Part shown: in pieces, positions 35,415-42,736 of the stretch
Layout of the letters: each line of letters begins with the position of its first letter
Numbering within the stretch: the first letter of the stretch is position 1
IMG/VR virus record: IMGVR_UViG_3300005613_000006
Location: 62,001-126,000 of that record
Reading direction: 5' to 3' (one strand)
Source: a virus
Length of the DNA stretch: 64,000 bases
Program-made: the position numbers and the translations under genes
Notes under the pieces: model-generated
The model's input: the letters and a program-made list of their open reading frames with translations, nothing else
What the model was told of the DNA's origin: nothing
Database searches by the model: none

Positions 35415-35877
35415 GTTCAATCTCTCTCAATTTACCAAATAGTGATTGACCGCGCGGCTTTGAAGGTTTACGCGGTTCTGATGTTGTTGAAACTGTCTCC
35501 ACAGCTTCCGCCAAAGCCTGTTTGTTTAGGGCGTCTATCTCCTTCTTCTTACGTTGTATAACTGGTTCGATGATGAACGTCGCACGGAACGACCGCATAC
35601 GTTTGCAACGCTTGTCCTTGAGTGCCGCGACCACGGCTTCCGCCCCATACTTGTTGATGAGAGCATTGACCGGCTTCGATTGCTGCGAGAAGAATCGAGC
35701 CCACTTCTTGTCGGCCTTCCAAAACTCGGGAGGAAGGGTCTGCTTGTTTTGGTGTGCGATAAGGGCGCAGAGTTGTTCTATGCAGTATTGTGCTGCTGTG
35801 ATATAGCGTGGACTACCATCGTCATTCGTGCCATACTGTGAGGGCCACCTACTTTTTTCAGTTTGATTTTTGCCCAT
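35362..35877 (-). CDS. Hypothetical protein
   Basis: A 171-residue basic protein (KDKRCKRMRSFRATFIIEPVI, then a Lys/Arg- and Glu-rich tail). Its first codons overlap the end of a decayed HNH gene in another frame, so the original upstream sequence may have been replaced. The end overlaps the RecA start. No family is recognised. Confidence 0.5.
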   Translation of the reverse strand: MGKNQTEKSRWPSQYGTNDDGSPRYITAAQYCIEQLCALIAHQNKQTLPPEFWKADKKWARFFSQQSKPVNALINKYGAEAVVAALKDKRCKRMRSFRATFIIEPVIQRKKKEIDALNKQALAEAVETVSTTSEPRKPSKPRGQSLFGKLREIEHGQEETREQRETKETTN

Positions 35878-36007
35878 AGTGTTCTACTACTTTGCAACAC
35901 CAATCTAAGAAATTATCCTGATGTAGGTCTGACTTCATTGCGTTAATGTCTTTATGTACCCATTGTACATTGCCAGAAACATATCCTTGTGTGTTGTCTA
36001 TTCTAGA
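35858..36007 (-). pseudogene. Remnant of an HNH homing endonuclease (C-terminal end only)
   Basis: Read on the minus strand, the frame gives RIDNTQGYVSGNVQWVHKDI, then NAMKSDLHQDNFLDWC, ending at TGA at 35858. This matches the C-terminal HNH signature of the intact gene at 23910 (RIDSCGGYTKDNVWWVHKDV). No start or N-terminal part is present; upstream DNA is radical-SAM coding sequence. It is the leftover of an insertion followed by deletion. Confidence 0.75.
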
Positions 36008-36260
36008 ATGGAAAATAGCTGTGTCCAACCGTAAGATAACTGGTAATTTGTCGGGGATATATCAAGGGCTCGCCCTTGCCGGTCAACAGCATCGTGCTGA
36101 CCCCACCATCCCTAGCAAACCGACAACCAATCTCAAAGTTGCGCCAGTTTATCTCTGGCGAAGCGGGCGCGTTCTGCGCCGTCATTTTGGATACACAAAA
36201 AGGGCAGGCTGCATCACAAGCAGCCGTGCCCACAACAACGCTGAACGTCCCAATTTTCAT
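36003..36260 (-). pseudogene. Truncated radical SAM protein (N-terminal 85 residues)
   Basis: The frame starts MKIGTFSVVVGTAACDAACP, with the CDAACPFC motif that holds the radical-SAM 4Fe-4S cluster, then continues through TMLLTGKGEPLIYP, the usual GEP motif. It stops at TAG just where the HNH remnant begins. Radical SAM enzymes need about 200 more residues to form their barrel, so it is probably a broken gene. Its ATG overlaps the upstream zinc-ribbon gene. What the full enzyme did cannot be told. Confidence 0.75.
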
Positions 36261-36469
36261 GGTGTTACGCACTCCGTAACTAGATTCAACCGATTGATTG
36301 CTCCACAGGCTGGACAAACAATAGTAGGATGGTCTACCACTGGAATTCTTTTCTTGAACACATGCGGGCAGTTGCCACACCAGATAGTTAGTTTGGGGCC
36401 ACAGAACATATTTAGGGTCCAACTCATGCTCATGCCCTCAAAACGTCGTGGCTCAACTACTGTTGGCAT
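36257..36469 (-). CDS. Zinc-ribbon small protein
   Basis: A 70-residue protein. CGNCPHVF and CPACGAINRL give two CxxC pairs about 23 residues apart, a rubredoxin-like zinc ribbon. The start forms TAATG with the GroES stop. It was presumably co-translated with the radical SAM gene before that was lost. Confidence 0.6.
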   Translation of the reverse strand: MPTVVEPRRFEGMSMSWTLNMFCGPKLTIWCGNCPHVFKKRIPVVDHPTIVCPACGAINRLNLVTECVTP

Positions 36470-36768
36470 TAGTCTTCCTCTTCTACAACTGCGATAATCG
36501 CGGTAAACATGACAAGGTGTACGTCCTCGCCATCAATGTGCAACTTCGTTGTTGAGTAGGGCTGGAAGATAACCACGTCGCCTTTCTTGACTGGAATTAC
36601 GTAGTGTTCGGGATGAGGGTGGCCGTGTTTCAGCCCAGGCCCCACTTCCAAAACTCTTCCCTTCTTCAACTTATCCGCCACCTTATCCGGCAGATAGATT
36701 CCACCCTTGCTCTTTACCTCTTTGATGGGCTCGATTACGACCCACTCTCCTATTGGATTCAGTTTTAT
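36469..36768 (-). CDS. groES: GroES-like co-chaperonin, apparently started by AUA
   Basis: 99 residues when read from ATA at 36768-36766: an N-terminal KLNPIGEWVVIEP strand, GGIYLPDKVADKLKKGRVLE, EVGPG, VKKGDVVIFQPYSTTKLHID and a terminal AVVEEED. This is the whole Cpn10 fold, including the loop that binds GroEL. No ATG, GTG or TTG exists upstream in frame; the first is a GTG that would remove the first third. The ATA overlaps the ThyX stop in the position normally taken by ATG (TAATA), 10 bases after AGGAG. Phage GroES proteins adapt host GroEL for folding phage proteins. Confidence 0.75.
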   Translation of the reverse strand: MKLNPIGEWVVIEPIKEVKSKGGIYLPDKVADKLKKGRVLEVGPGLKHGHPHPEHYVIPVKKGDVVIFQPYSTTKLHIDGEDVHLVMFTAIIAVVEEED

Positions 36769-37442
36769 TACTCTATCTCTCCTATGTTATCAAAAACAAC
36801 TGGAATGAGAAGCCGCATTTCCTTGAGCAGCGGTTTCATTACCTCTCGAATCTGCGGGTGGGCGGCGTGTGCTGTGCGTAGGTTGAATACGTGCCGCCAC
36901 TCCCGCAAGTTGTATGTCGCCACGATTTCAGTCTTGAGACTGTTGGGTAAGACGCTACGAGCCTCTTGTGCTGCCCACTTGAAATGTTTGCGAAGGGTAT
37001 GATACCAATGCTCAGCATCTAGCATTGCGATTATCCAAGCTGCGCCTGGGGTATTGGCATCGGCGTGAACACCCCCGCCCTCATAGGTTCCTGGGGCTAT
37101 ATCCAGCCACAGCGGCTTGATGAACTTGATATGCTCACCACCGTAGTCACAATAGCGGGTAGACTCCTGTGAGTACGCTGCCAACCTGTGTCGCACAAGT
37201 TCGTGACTTATGCCTCGGTCAATAACAAAGCGAACGCTCACACTCTCATGCTCAAGAACACTATGGTGTCCTCGCGCAATAATCTTCCGCACAAATTCAC
37301 GGGCGGAATCGTTGGTGATTGCTGCCTCACTCTTGTAACAGGTACGACCGGCTGCTTCAATGCGTTTGAGCATGTCCACGCCGGTCATTCCCTGCTTATG
37401 CAACGGAGTCAGAATCTCACAGCTAGGTAGTACGACTTCCAT
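36768..37442 (-). CDS. thyX: Flavin-dependent thymidylate synthase
   Basis: A 224-residue ThyX of normal length. The signature RHRLAAYSQES matches RHR-x7-S, with the FAD/dUMP-binding Arg, His and Ser in place at about 79-89. It makes dTMP from dUMP using methylene-tetrahydrofolate and FAD. Together with dCMP deaminase (which provides dUMP), dNMP kinase and ribonucleotide reductase, it supplies dTTP for phage DNA. The start MEVVLPSCEI overlaps the zinc-ribbon gene upstream. Confidence 0.93.
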   Translation of the reverse strand: MEVVLPSCEILTPLHKQGMTGVDMLKRIEAAGRTCYKSEAAITNDSAREFVRKIIARGHHSVLEHESVSVRFVIDRGISHELVRHRLAAYSQESTRYCDYGGEHIKFIKPLWLDIAPGTYEGGGVHADANTPGAAWIIAMLDAEHWYHTLRKHFKWAAQEARSVLPNSLKTEIVATYNLREWRHVFNLRTAHAAHPQIREVMKPLLKEMRLLIPVVFDNIGEIE

Positions 37443-37638
37443 GCTTTGCCTTCCACTTCTTATCTAGGGCTGCTAGTTTAGCGTCAAGGTCTGCCTTAGC
37501 CCGTTTCTTTTCGTTCCATTGGTGCCCACAAGTTAGACAATAGTAGTCGTTAAGGCGTCGAATGTCACCCCGACGATGGGTGCGCCTTTTATTACAGCGA
37601 GGACACCTGGGATGAAATCTAGGAGTAGGTGGCATCAT
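37423..37638 (-). CDS. Zinc-ribbon small protein
   Basis: 71 residues from MMPPTPRFHP; the ATG forms TAATG with the upstream stop. CPRCNKRRTHRRGD and CLTCGHQW supply two CxxC pairs, and the C terminus is a basic helix (KKRAKADLDAKLAALDKKWK). It may bind nucleic acid. It lies between the ThyX gene and a secreted-protein gene. Confidence 0.6.
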   Translation of the reverse strand: MMPPTPRFHPRCPRCNKRRTHRRGDIRRLNDYYCLTCGHQWNEKKRAKADLDAKLAALDKKWKAKHGSRTT

Positions 37639-39533
37639 TAGTAGATTCCCTTCGGCTTCGCCGTTTCCTTCGCATTGTCCCACAGCATTCTCGGGCCAAT
37701 CACGAAGTCGTTAACACGTTCCTTCTCCCACTGGAAGAGACTACGAATATCGTCGGTTTCATCGTCATAAAGTAGGAACCAGGGCTGGGCTACCGCAGCA
37801 TCGCCATCGCGGGCAGCGACCGCCAGTGAACCAGCGGGACCAAACGACAATATGCCTTGGTTGTACAGGCTTTTGCCGGGTGGCAGTCGTAGTTTACGCT
37901 GCAACTCTTCACCCTCCAACACGTAGATTTGGTTGGGTGTCTGGGTTGCTGCCCACTTCAAGCTGGCTGGGTCTGCGGCCACGCCGCCCACACCAGGAAG
38001 GACACGGCTTTCGCCACGAAAGATGCCGGTGTCGTCGCCCCAGACTCCATGCTTGTCACTGGTTACAGCAACCGACATGTTCTGGGCCGTCCACTTCTGT
38101 CCTTCAAACCGTTCGTAAACCTTTGGCTTGATTCCGCCTATGGATGTAGCGACGATAACATCACCGATATTATCAGCCACCAATATGCTGTCACTGCCAC
38201 CGCCAATACCAACGTCAACCGGATGTACCAGCGTAGTTTGCTTTTCCAAGAGGACATTTTGTTTACCTGCCTCGTTTATGCGGATTATTTTCCCGCCGTT
38301 ACGGGGCAAGGCAACTACGAGTCCGTTGTCACGGTGCAACGCAATGCCGGTGGGCGCACTTGATACGCTAATCCACCCCAAAATCCTACCATGTTCATTC
38401 ACTTGGTAGACCTTGCCGGTCTCACCACTATCGCTGTCGCCAGTCGCAACGTACAAGACAAACGCTGGCGTTTGCTCTTTGTTGCCGGGTGGCTGTGCGC
38501 CAAGCTGGGGCTGCGTACCAGGGCCAGGAGTAGGTCCAATGCCTAAACCGTTGGGGCCAGGGCCGGTAGCTGGAGTTCCAGGGCCACCAGGACCGGGACC
38601 GCCTGGACCTGGGGCAGCGCCTTTCGCGGCGGGACCATCGACTGGTGCGCCGGGAGTATTACCTTCGCCAGGGGGAGGACCAGGGCCAGCACCAGGACCG
38701 AGACCTAGCACATCGCCAGGAGGGCCTTCTTCTGGAGCCGTTGGCCCTGATTCCTCGCCCTTGCCAGGACCGGGGGCAGACCCGATTGCCTTACCCCCGG
38801 CCTCGGCCTTCTCACCATCACCGCACTCACACCCTTCACCGACAGAGGCATCAGGACCGGGACTTGAAGAACCTTCAATGACGATATGTCTGCCCGGCCC
38901 CAATACCTTTGTTCCATCTGGACGTGTCACAGTTGTGGGTGTCCCATTACGAAGGACGATTGTATGGTTGTCTTTTTGAATGACAGTCGTAGTACCATCG
39001 CGTAGAATGATTCCACTGCCATCGGTTCCTCTGGGTATGATAGTGGTGTCTTCTTGTTCACTATATGTGTGAATCAATCGCTTTGGAATGACAGTTACAT
39101 CATTCGGCTTGACATACCTGTTCCACTTAACTGAATTTGGTTCATTCAGTATGTATCGCTTCGTTTTCATGTCTAGGCTTAACGGATAGACATATTGTGA
39201 ATACCCATCTTCCCAGATAGCCCCAGACACAGGCTTGAAGAGTGGTCTACGATGCCCGTCACCATCTAAGTAGAGGCCAGCGAAACGCTGACGCACGATG
39301 GCATCCCAATCGCCCTCAAAGATGAGCATATCGCCCTTGTATCCGTACAGACTACCAACTTTTTCACCCCTCACATTGGTGATTTTGAAGTTGTAGGCTT
39401 TCTGGGGGGTCTTGGTGACGTGAATTGTAAGTTGCTTACCCATTTGGGTGACGCGGGCCACGTCCCAATCCGCCGCCAACGCGGCAGATACCAACAAAAG
39501 GACCGCGATTGCGGCCAAAAGTGCCTTTTTCAT
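37638..39533 (-). CDS. Secreted Pro/Gly-rich protein with propeller-like C terminus
   Basis: A 631-residue protein. A classical signal peptide (KKALLAAIAVLLLVSAALA) is followed by a beta-rich domain, then repeats of the type TTVI.KDN.TIVLRNGTP near 180-210. A long segment of PGP, GPG and PGG runs lies at about 225-350, and a C-terminal region (LYVATGDSDSGETGKVYQVN, GIALHRDNGLVVALPRNGGK) resembles NHL/six-bladed propeller strands. It has a strong promoter of its own. It could be an extracellular or envelope protein; the function is not known. Confidence 0.65.
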   Translation of the reverse strand: MKKALLAAIAVLLLVSAALAADWDVARVTQMGKQLTIHVTKTPQKAYNFKITNVRGEKVGSLYGYKGDMLIFEGDWDAIVRQRFAGLYLDGDGHRRPLFKPVSGAIWEDGYSQYVYPLSLDMKTKRYILNEPNSVKWNRYVKPNDVTVIPKRLIHTYSEQEDTTIIPRGTDGSGIILRDGTTTVIQKDNHTIVLRNGTPTTVTRPDGTKVLGPGRHIVIEGSSSPGPDASVGEGCECGDGEKAEAGGKAIGSAPGPGKGEESGPTAPEEGPPGDVLGLGPGAGPGPPPGEGNTPGAPVDGPAAKGAAPGPGGPGPGGPGTPATGPGPNGLGIGPTPGPGTQPQLGAQPPGNKEQTPAFVLYVATGDSDSGETGKVYQVNEHGRILGWISVSSAPTGIALHRDNGLVVALPRNGGKIIRINEAGKQNVLLEKQTTLVHPVDVGIGGGSDSILVADNIGDVIVATSIGGIKPKVYERFEGQKWTAQNMSVAVTSDKHGVWGDDTGIFRGESRVLPGVGGVAADPASLKWAATQTPNQIYVLEGEELQRKLRLPPGKSLYNQGILSFGPAGSLAVAARDGDAAVAQPWFLLYDDETDDIRSLFQWEKERVNDFVIGPRMLWDNAKETAKPKGIY

Positions 39534-39570
39534 GGTATTTCCTCGGCTAGGTATGTGTAAACGCTACTGT

Positions 39571-39598
39571 AATATAGCGTGTCGGCGGGGTTTGTCAA
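39571..39598 (-). promoter_or_regulatory. Strong sigma-70 promoter: TTGACA-N16-TATATT
   Basis: On the minus strand TTGACA (39593-39598) and TATATT (39571-39576) are 16 bp apart, 38 bp before the secreted-protein ATG at 39533. The -35 box overlaps the stop codon of the upstream gene. It has no GGTG extension, so it looks like a plain host-type promoter. Confidence 0.75.
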
Positions 39599-40053
39599 GG
39601 TTGAATCGGGGGATTTTGAAAGAACCAAGGAGGTTCGGCTTCGTCCACCGGAATGATGGCATCCCGCTCCATAAGTAGCTCAGGAGTTTTGTACCATCGC
39701 TTGAGTATTGAATCCCCTATTTGAACTCCAGCCACTAAGTAGTGTTTGTTCTTAGAGCCCACTGCACAGTCACGCCGAATTCCCCGCGCGAAGTAGTAGC
39801 CTGGGGCATCGGGCGGCAAGGGCACAATATGCGACCTAAACCGCAGTTCCATTCCTACTATTCCTAAACCACTCTCCCCAAGATAATGACCGAGGCGTAT
39901 CCAAGCGCTAGGCTCGTCCACGCCCGGTCTTTCATCGTCCTGGTATACCTTTGTGCCGTCCGACAAAGTGGCTATCCAGATGGCCTTTTCCTCTAAGAAG
40001 TCATCTGGTTTTGTACATAGGTTATTGGACGGGTTTATCTGGGTCCATGACAT
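39595..40053 (-). CDS. Hypothetical protein
   Basis: 152 residues from MSWTQINPSN; an earlier start would deepen the overlap with the neighbour. The sequence is mixed (AIWIATLSDGTKVYQDDERP, MELRFRSHIVPLPP) with no known motif, and fits a small beta-rich protein. It overlaps the next gene by 32 bases. Confidence 0.5.
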   Translation of the reverse strand: MSWTQINPSNNLCTKPDDFLEEKAIWIATLSDGTKVYQDDERPGVDEPSAWIRLGHYLGESGLGIVGMELRFRSHIVPLPPDAPGYYFARGIRRDCAVGSKNKHYLVAGVQIGDSILKRWYKTPELLMERDAIIPVDEAEPPWFFQNPPIQP

Positions 40054-40402
40054 GGAGTCGGTCCTTGTTGCCTTTGATGTAGTTGGTGCGAGACATGCGC
40101 TTCTCACGATTGGCGTCAGCCATTTCGCTTGCGCCCGGCGTCATCATCACGGCTCGCTTCTTGTCGTCGCGAGCAAACATCTTGCCGGTTCTATCTCTCT
40201 TGACCTTCTGCAACTTCTCTTTCCGGTCCTCGATGCTATCATCGGGGTCTGGAAGTGGCGGCAGTTCCTCAATGAACGCCTGGACTGTTTTCTCGCCAAC
40301 ACCCTTGGCGTTCATTTCCTTGGCGATTTCTTCCGCCGACATGGTGAGATAGTGATTCTCGATGAAAAACTTCTCTGGTTCGCTAAGTTCTCTCTTAGAC
40401 AT
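40022..40402 (-). CDS. Hypothetical basic protein
   Basis: A 126-residue protein. An N-terminal HTH-like helical segment (EIAKEMNAKGVGEKTVQAF) is followed by a Lys/Arg-rich tail (KKRAVMMTPGASEM, REKRMSRTNYIKG). This suggests a DNA- or RNA-binding protein, but nothing identifies it further. It overlaps both neighbours. Confidence 0.5.
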   Translation of the reverse strand: MSKRELSEPEKFFIENHYLTMSAEEIAKEMNAKGVGEKTVQAFIEELPPLPDPDDSIEDRKEKLQKVKRDRTGKMFARDDKKRAVMMTPGASEMADANREKRMSRTNYIKGNKDRLHVMDPDKPVQ

Positions 40403-40919
40403 TTCTTACCTCTCTTTCCGCGTTAAGCAGATATGCCTTGTTTCTTGAACGCAGGAAGTTCAAGTAGTATTTGAAGCACAACTCGGTCACTCTACGATAT
40501 TTCCAGGCAGACTGTCCTGCATGTCTAGCATACTTGTGGTTTTGGCCTTCTGTGTATATGCCCCACGGGTCATAGAGTTCGCCCTTGGTACTCATCTTGA
40601 TGTAGTAGGCGACCACTCTTTCTCGGGGCTTTGGCTTGATTCTGACCTCTCGGCTGCGAGGAGGCTGTTGCTCATGGATGATGCGCTTCATAGCAATACA
40701 GTCGGGGTTGTCTACCAACTGTTTGATTTTAGGATTGCTGTCCTTGATTTTTACGGGAACAGTGATATTGGCCATGTTTCCCTGTTCATTACGTAGGCCA
40801 CCAGCCGCGTAACCGATTTCTTCGGTGTCGGACTCTGGCACAACAAATCCAGGCGCTTGTGGGGCATCGCCATCTTTGGGGCGGTGAATAGCGTTGAGCG
40901 CTTCTTCTCTCTTACTCAT
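40395..40919 (-). CDS. Hypothetical protein
   Basis: 174 residues from MSKREEALNA. The middle is basic (PRSREVRIKPKPRERVVAYY) and the C terminus helical (WKYRRVTELCFKYYLNFLRS). No cysteine pairs or membrane segments are seen. It is co-translated with the zinc-ribbon gene upstream. The function is unknown. Confidence 0.5.
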   Translation of the reverse strand: MSKREEALNAIHRPKDGDAPQAPGFVVPESDTEEIGYAAGGLRNEQGNMANITVPVKIKDSNPKIKQLVDNPDCIAMKRIIHEQQPPRSREVRIKPKPRERVVAYYIKMSTKGELYDPWGIYTEGQNHKYARHAGQSAWKYRRVTELCFKYYLNFLRSRNKAYLLNAEREVRNV

Positions 40920-41295
40920 AAGGTTCATCTCCCTTGACTGTTTTCAGTAGTATCTTTTGCACAAGCGTACCATCTTCCAGAGTCTCCATTTCTAACTCTT
41001 GGTTGACGATGGATGTGCAGTCGGTTTGCCCTAGATGGAACTTGCCCTGTAACTCGGTGATGTAAGACTTGTCTCCGCAGTGGGGACACTCGGCCACAAC
41101 CTCAGATTTGATTTTCATTTCTGGGCGTGTAATCCAGAGTTCAGCTAGCGGGGCGTTGCAGTTGGAGCAATACACGAAAACATCACCGCCGTCATACACA
41201 TAGATAGACTCGGCATCTACTTGGTCGGCTAGTCGCTGCTGGTCGGTGTCTCGGTGGACGATGATTCGTCGCTTTTTTGGTCTTCCTGTGTCCAT
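40912..41295 (-). CDS. Zinc-ribbon protein, function unknown
   Basis: A 127-residue protein with YCSNCNAPLAEL and ECPHCGDKSYI (two CxxC pairs) flanked by strands. It begins with a basic peptide (GRPKKRRIIVHRD). The layout is that of a small nucleic-acid-binding or adaptor protein. It overlaps the genes on both sides. Confidence 0.55.
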   Translation of the reverse strand: MDTGRPKKRRIIVHRDTDQQRLADQVDAESIYVYDGGDVFVYCSNCNAPLAELWITRPEMKIKSEVVAECPHCGDKSYITELQGKFHLGQTDCTSIVNQELEMETLEDGTLVQKILLKTVKGDEPYE

Positions 41296-41486
41296 GCTTT
41301 TTCAATCGCTTTCAGCCTCTTCTTCAAGTCGGCAATGCACTCTTCTTCTGTCTCTCCCACAACCTTCAAAATGAACCTATCGTGATGCACGGCTCTTGGA
41401 TGCCATGTTCCATCTGGGTTCTGTTTGTTCACGACAGCGTTGAGAACCACGACAGCTTGGTGTGGTATTTGTCCTTCGCTAGCCAT
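41229..41486 (-). CDS. Hypothetical small protein
   Basis: 85 residues from MASEGQIPHQ, following a GGAG-type site in the upstream gene. Strands (AVVVLNAVVNK) are followed by a helix (EECIADLKKRLKAIEKAW) and a Ser/Thr/Glu tail. No family is recognised. Confidence 0.5.
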   Translation of the reverse strand: MASEGQIPHQAVVVLNAVVNKQNPDGTWHPRAVHHDRFILKVVGETEEECIADLKKRLKAIEKAWTQEDQKSDESSSTETPTSSD

Positions 41487-41886
41487 CTTTGTCTCCTGTT
41501 TCCATGTAGTTCTTCTGTTGCTCTTGGTCCATCTGGGCAACCTTTTCGGTGGGTTCGGTCTGTCCTGGCCATTCCTTCTTTTCCGGCTTCTCCCTCTCAT
41601 CACGCCTCATGCCGCCTGGGAGTTCGTGTTTGACCTGTTTGGCGGTCCTTTGTTGCCGTGCAAGTTCCTGCATTTCATCCTTCGACATGCGGGATGCGTT
41701 CTTGTCTGCCAACGCCCCTAAAGTGGTCGTCCCACCACTGACTTGAATCAGCATAGGAGCCCCAATCACGCGATGCCATGTTTCACTGCCACATTCAGGG
41801 CATTTCTCGGTCGGCTCAGCGTGAATCGACTGAAATTCTTCCTCTTCGTGCTTACAATCGTCACAACTATACTGATAAATAGGCAT
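41479..41886 (-). CDS. FmdB-like zinc-ribbon protein
   Basis: A 135-residue protein. It starts MPIYQYSCDDCKHEEEEF and continues KCPECGSETWHRVIGAP, the CxxC...CxxC ribbon of the FmdB family, which is common in phages and bacteria with a proposed regulatory role. The rest is charged and helical. Its ribosome site lies within the end of the LAGLIDADG gene upstream, which overlaps it by 20 bases. Confidence 0.7.
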   Translation of the reverse strand: MPIYQYSCDDCKHEEEEFQSIHAEPTEKCPECGSETWHRVIGAPMLIQVSGGTTTLGALADKNASRMSKDEMQELARQQRTAKQVKHELPGGMRRDEREKPEKKEWPGQTEPTEKVAQMDQEQQKNYMETGDKDG

Positions 41887-42604
41887 TCACCATCTCCTTT
41901 TTTCTATCAAGGAACACATGTGAACCTTGATACATATACTGCAAACATTTTCTGACCTGAATATTTCCATGTATACACAATACATAGGCATTAGATGGCT
42001 TTTGTAATTTTACAGATGTTCCAAGGGCGTTTTGTATGGTATCTAACACCATATATGTACCAACAAATTGCAATTTGGCATTTTTGGTTTTAGGGTTGAG
42101 ATAGAATGAACCATCGCCATCAAAATAACCCCTAATAACATGCCGTATTAAATCTAGCGACACATTGGGAAATGTCAACACAAGACTTTTGCGTGGAACA
42201 CATCCCAATTTAATCAAATCATCACACATCTTAGTAGAATAGTGAGTGCTAGATACTGTATTGTGAATATGAGATAAATTGATTTTTACTATCGAATCTA
42301 TTGCGGAATGCCATTTGACTATATGGTTATAATCTTTTTTGTGTAATCGAATTTGTACCTTTGGACTTTGGCTAATAGACACACAACCATCGGCCATAAT
42401 AAACCCTAACCAGTATGCTTTGAATTCGCTGTCTATATCTGCAAAGAAATCGTGATTGAATTTCAACCTTTGTGATTGGATGCCGTGATTTTTTAACTTA
42501 CGATGTATAGTATTTCTACTAACGCAAAATTTGGATGCAATACTGGTGATAGTATACCCTTGTTGTATCAATGTGACCACTTTTTGTATATCAATATCAA
42601 TCAT
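41867..42604 (-). CDS. Stand-alone LAGLIDADG homing endonuclease
   Basis: 245 residues from MIDIDIQKVV. An HTH at about 10-40 (TITSIASKFCVSRNTIHRKL) precedes the two nuclease helices YWLGFIMADGCV (about 64-75) and VIRGYFDGDGSF (about 155-166). Strongly AT-rich. It has its own GGTGTATAAT promoter. It is similar in layout to the gene at 27846. Confidence 0.85.
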   Translation of the reverse strand: MIDIDIQKVVTLIQQGYTITSIASKFCVSRNTIHRKLKNHGIQSQRLKFNHDFFADIDSEFKAYWLGFIMADGCVSISQSPKVQIRLHKKDYNHIVKWHSAIDSIVKINLSHIHNTVSSTHYSTKMCDDLIKLGCVPRKSLVLTFPNVSLDLIRHVIRGYFDGDGSFYLNPKTKNAKLQFVGTYMVLDTIQNALGTSVKLQKPSNAYVLCIHGNIQVRKCLQYMYQGSHVFLDRKKEMVNAYLSV

Positions 42605-42636
42605 AATAATACTCCTACGCACAATTTGGCTATTAT

Positions 42637-42646
42637 ATTATACACC
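42637..42646 (-). promoter_or_regulatory. GGTGTATAAT promoter of the LAGLIDADG gene
   Basis: TTTTGGTGTATAAT on the minus strand, about 33 bp before the ATG at 42604. Confidence 0.7.
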
Positions 42647-42690
42647 AAAATGTGCATAGATAACTATTTATAATTGCGCCTTTTACCCAT

Positions 42691-42727
42691 AAAAAACTGG
42701 TCCGTACACTATTATACAGACCAGTTT
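42691..42727 (-). terminator. Rho-independent terminator after the HNH gene
   Basis: On the minus strand AAACTGGTC pairs perfectly with GACCAGTTT (9 bp), with a 16-base loop, and six T follow. The loop contains TGTATAAT, a -10-like sequence. It ends the ribonucleotide reductase/HNH transcript before the next endonuclease cassette. Confidence 0.75.
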
Positions 42728-42736
42728 GCGTGAAAA

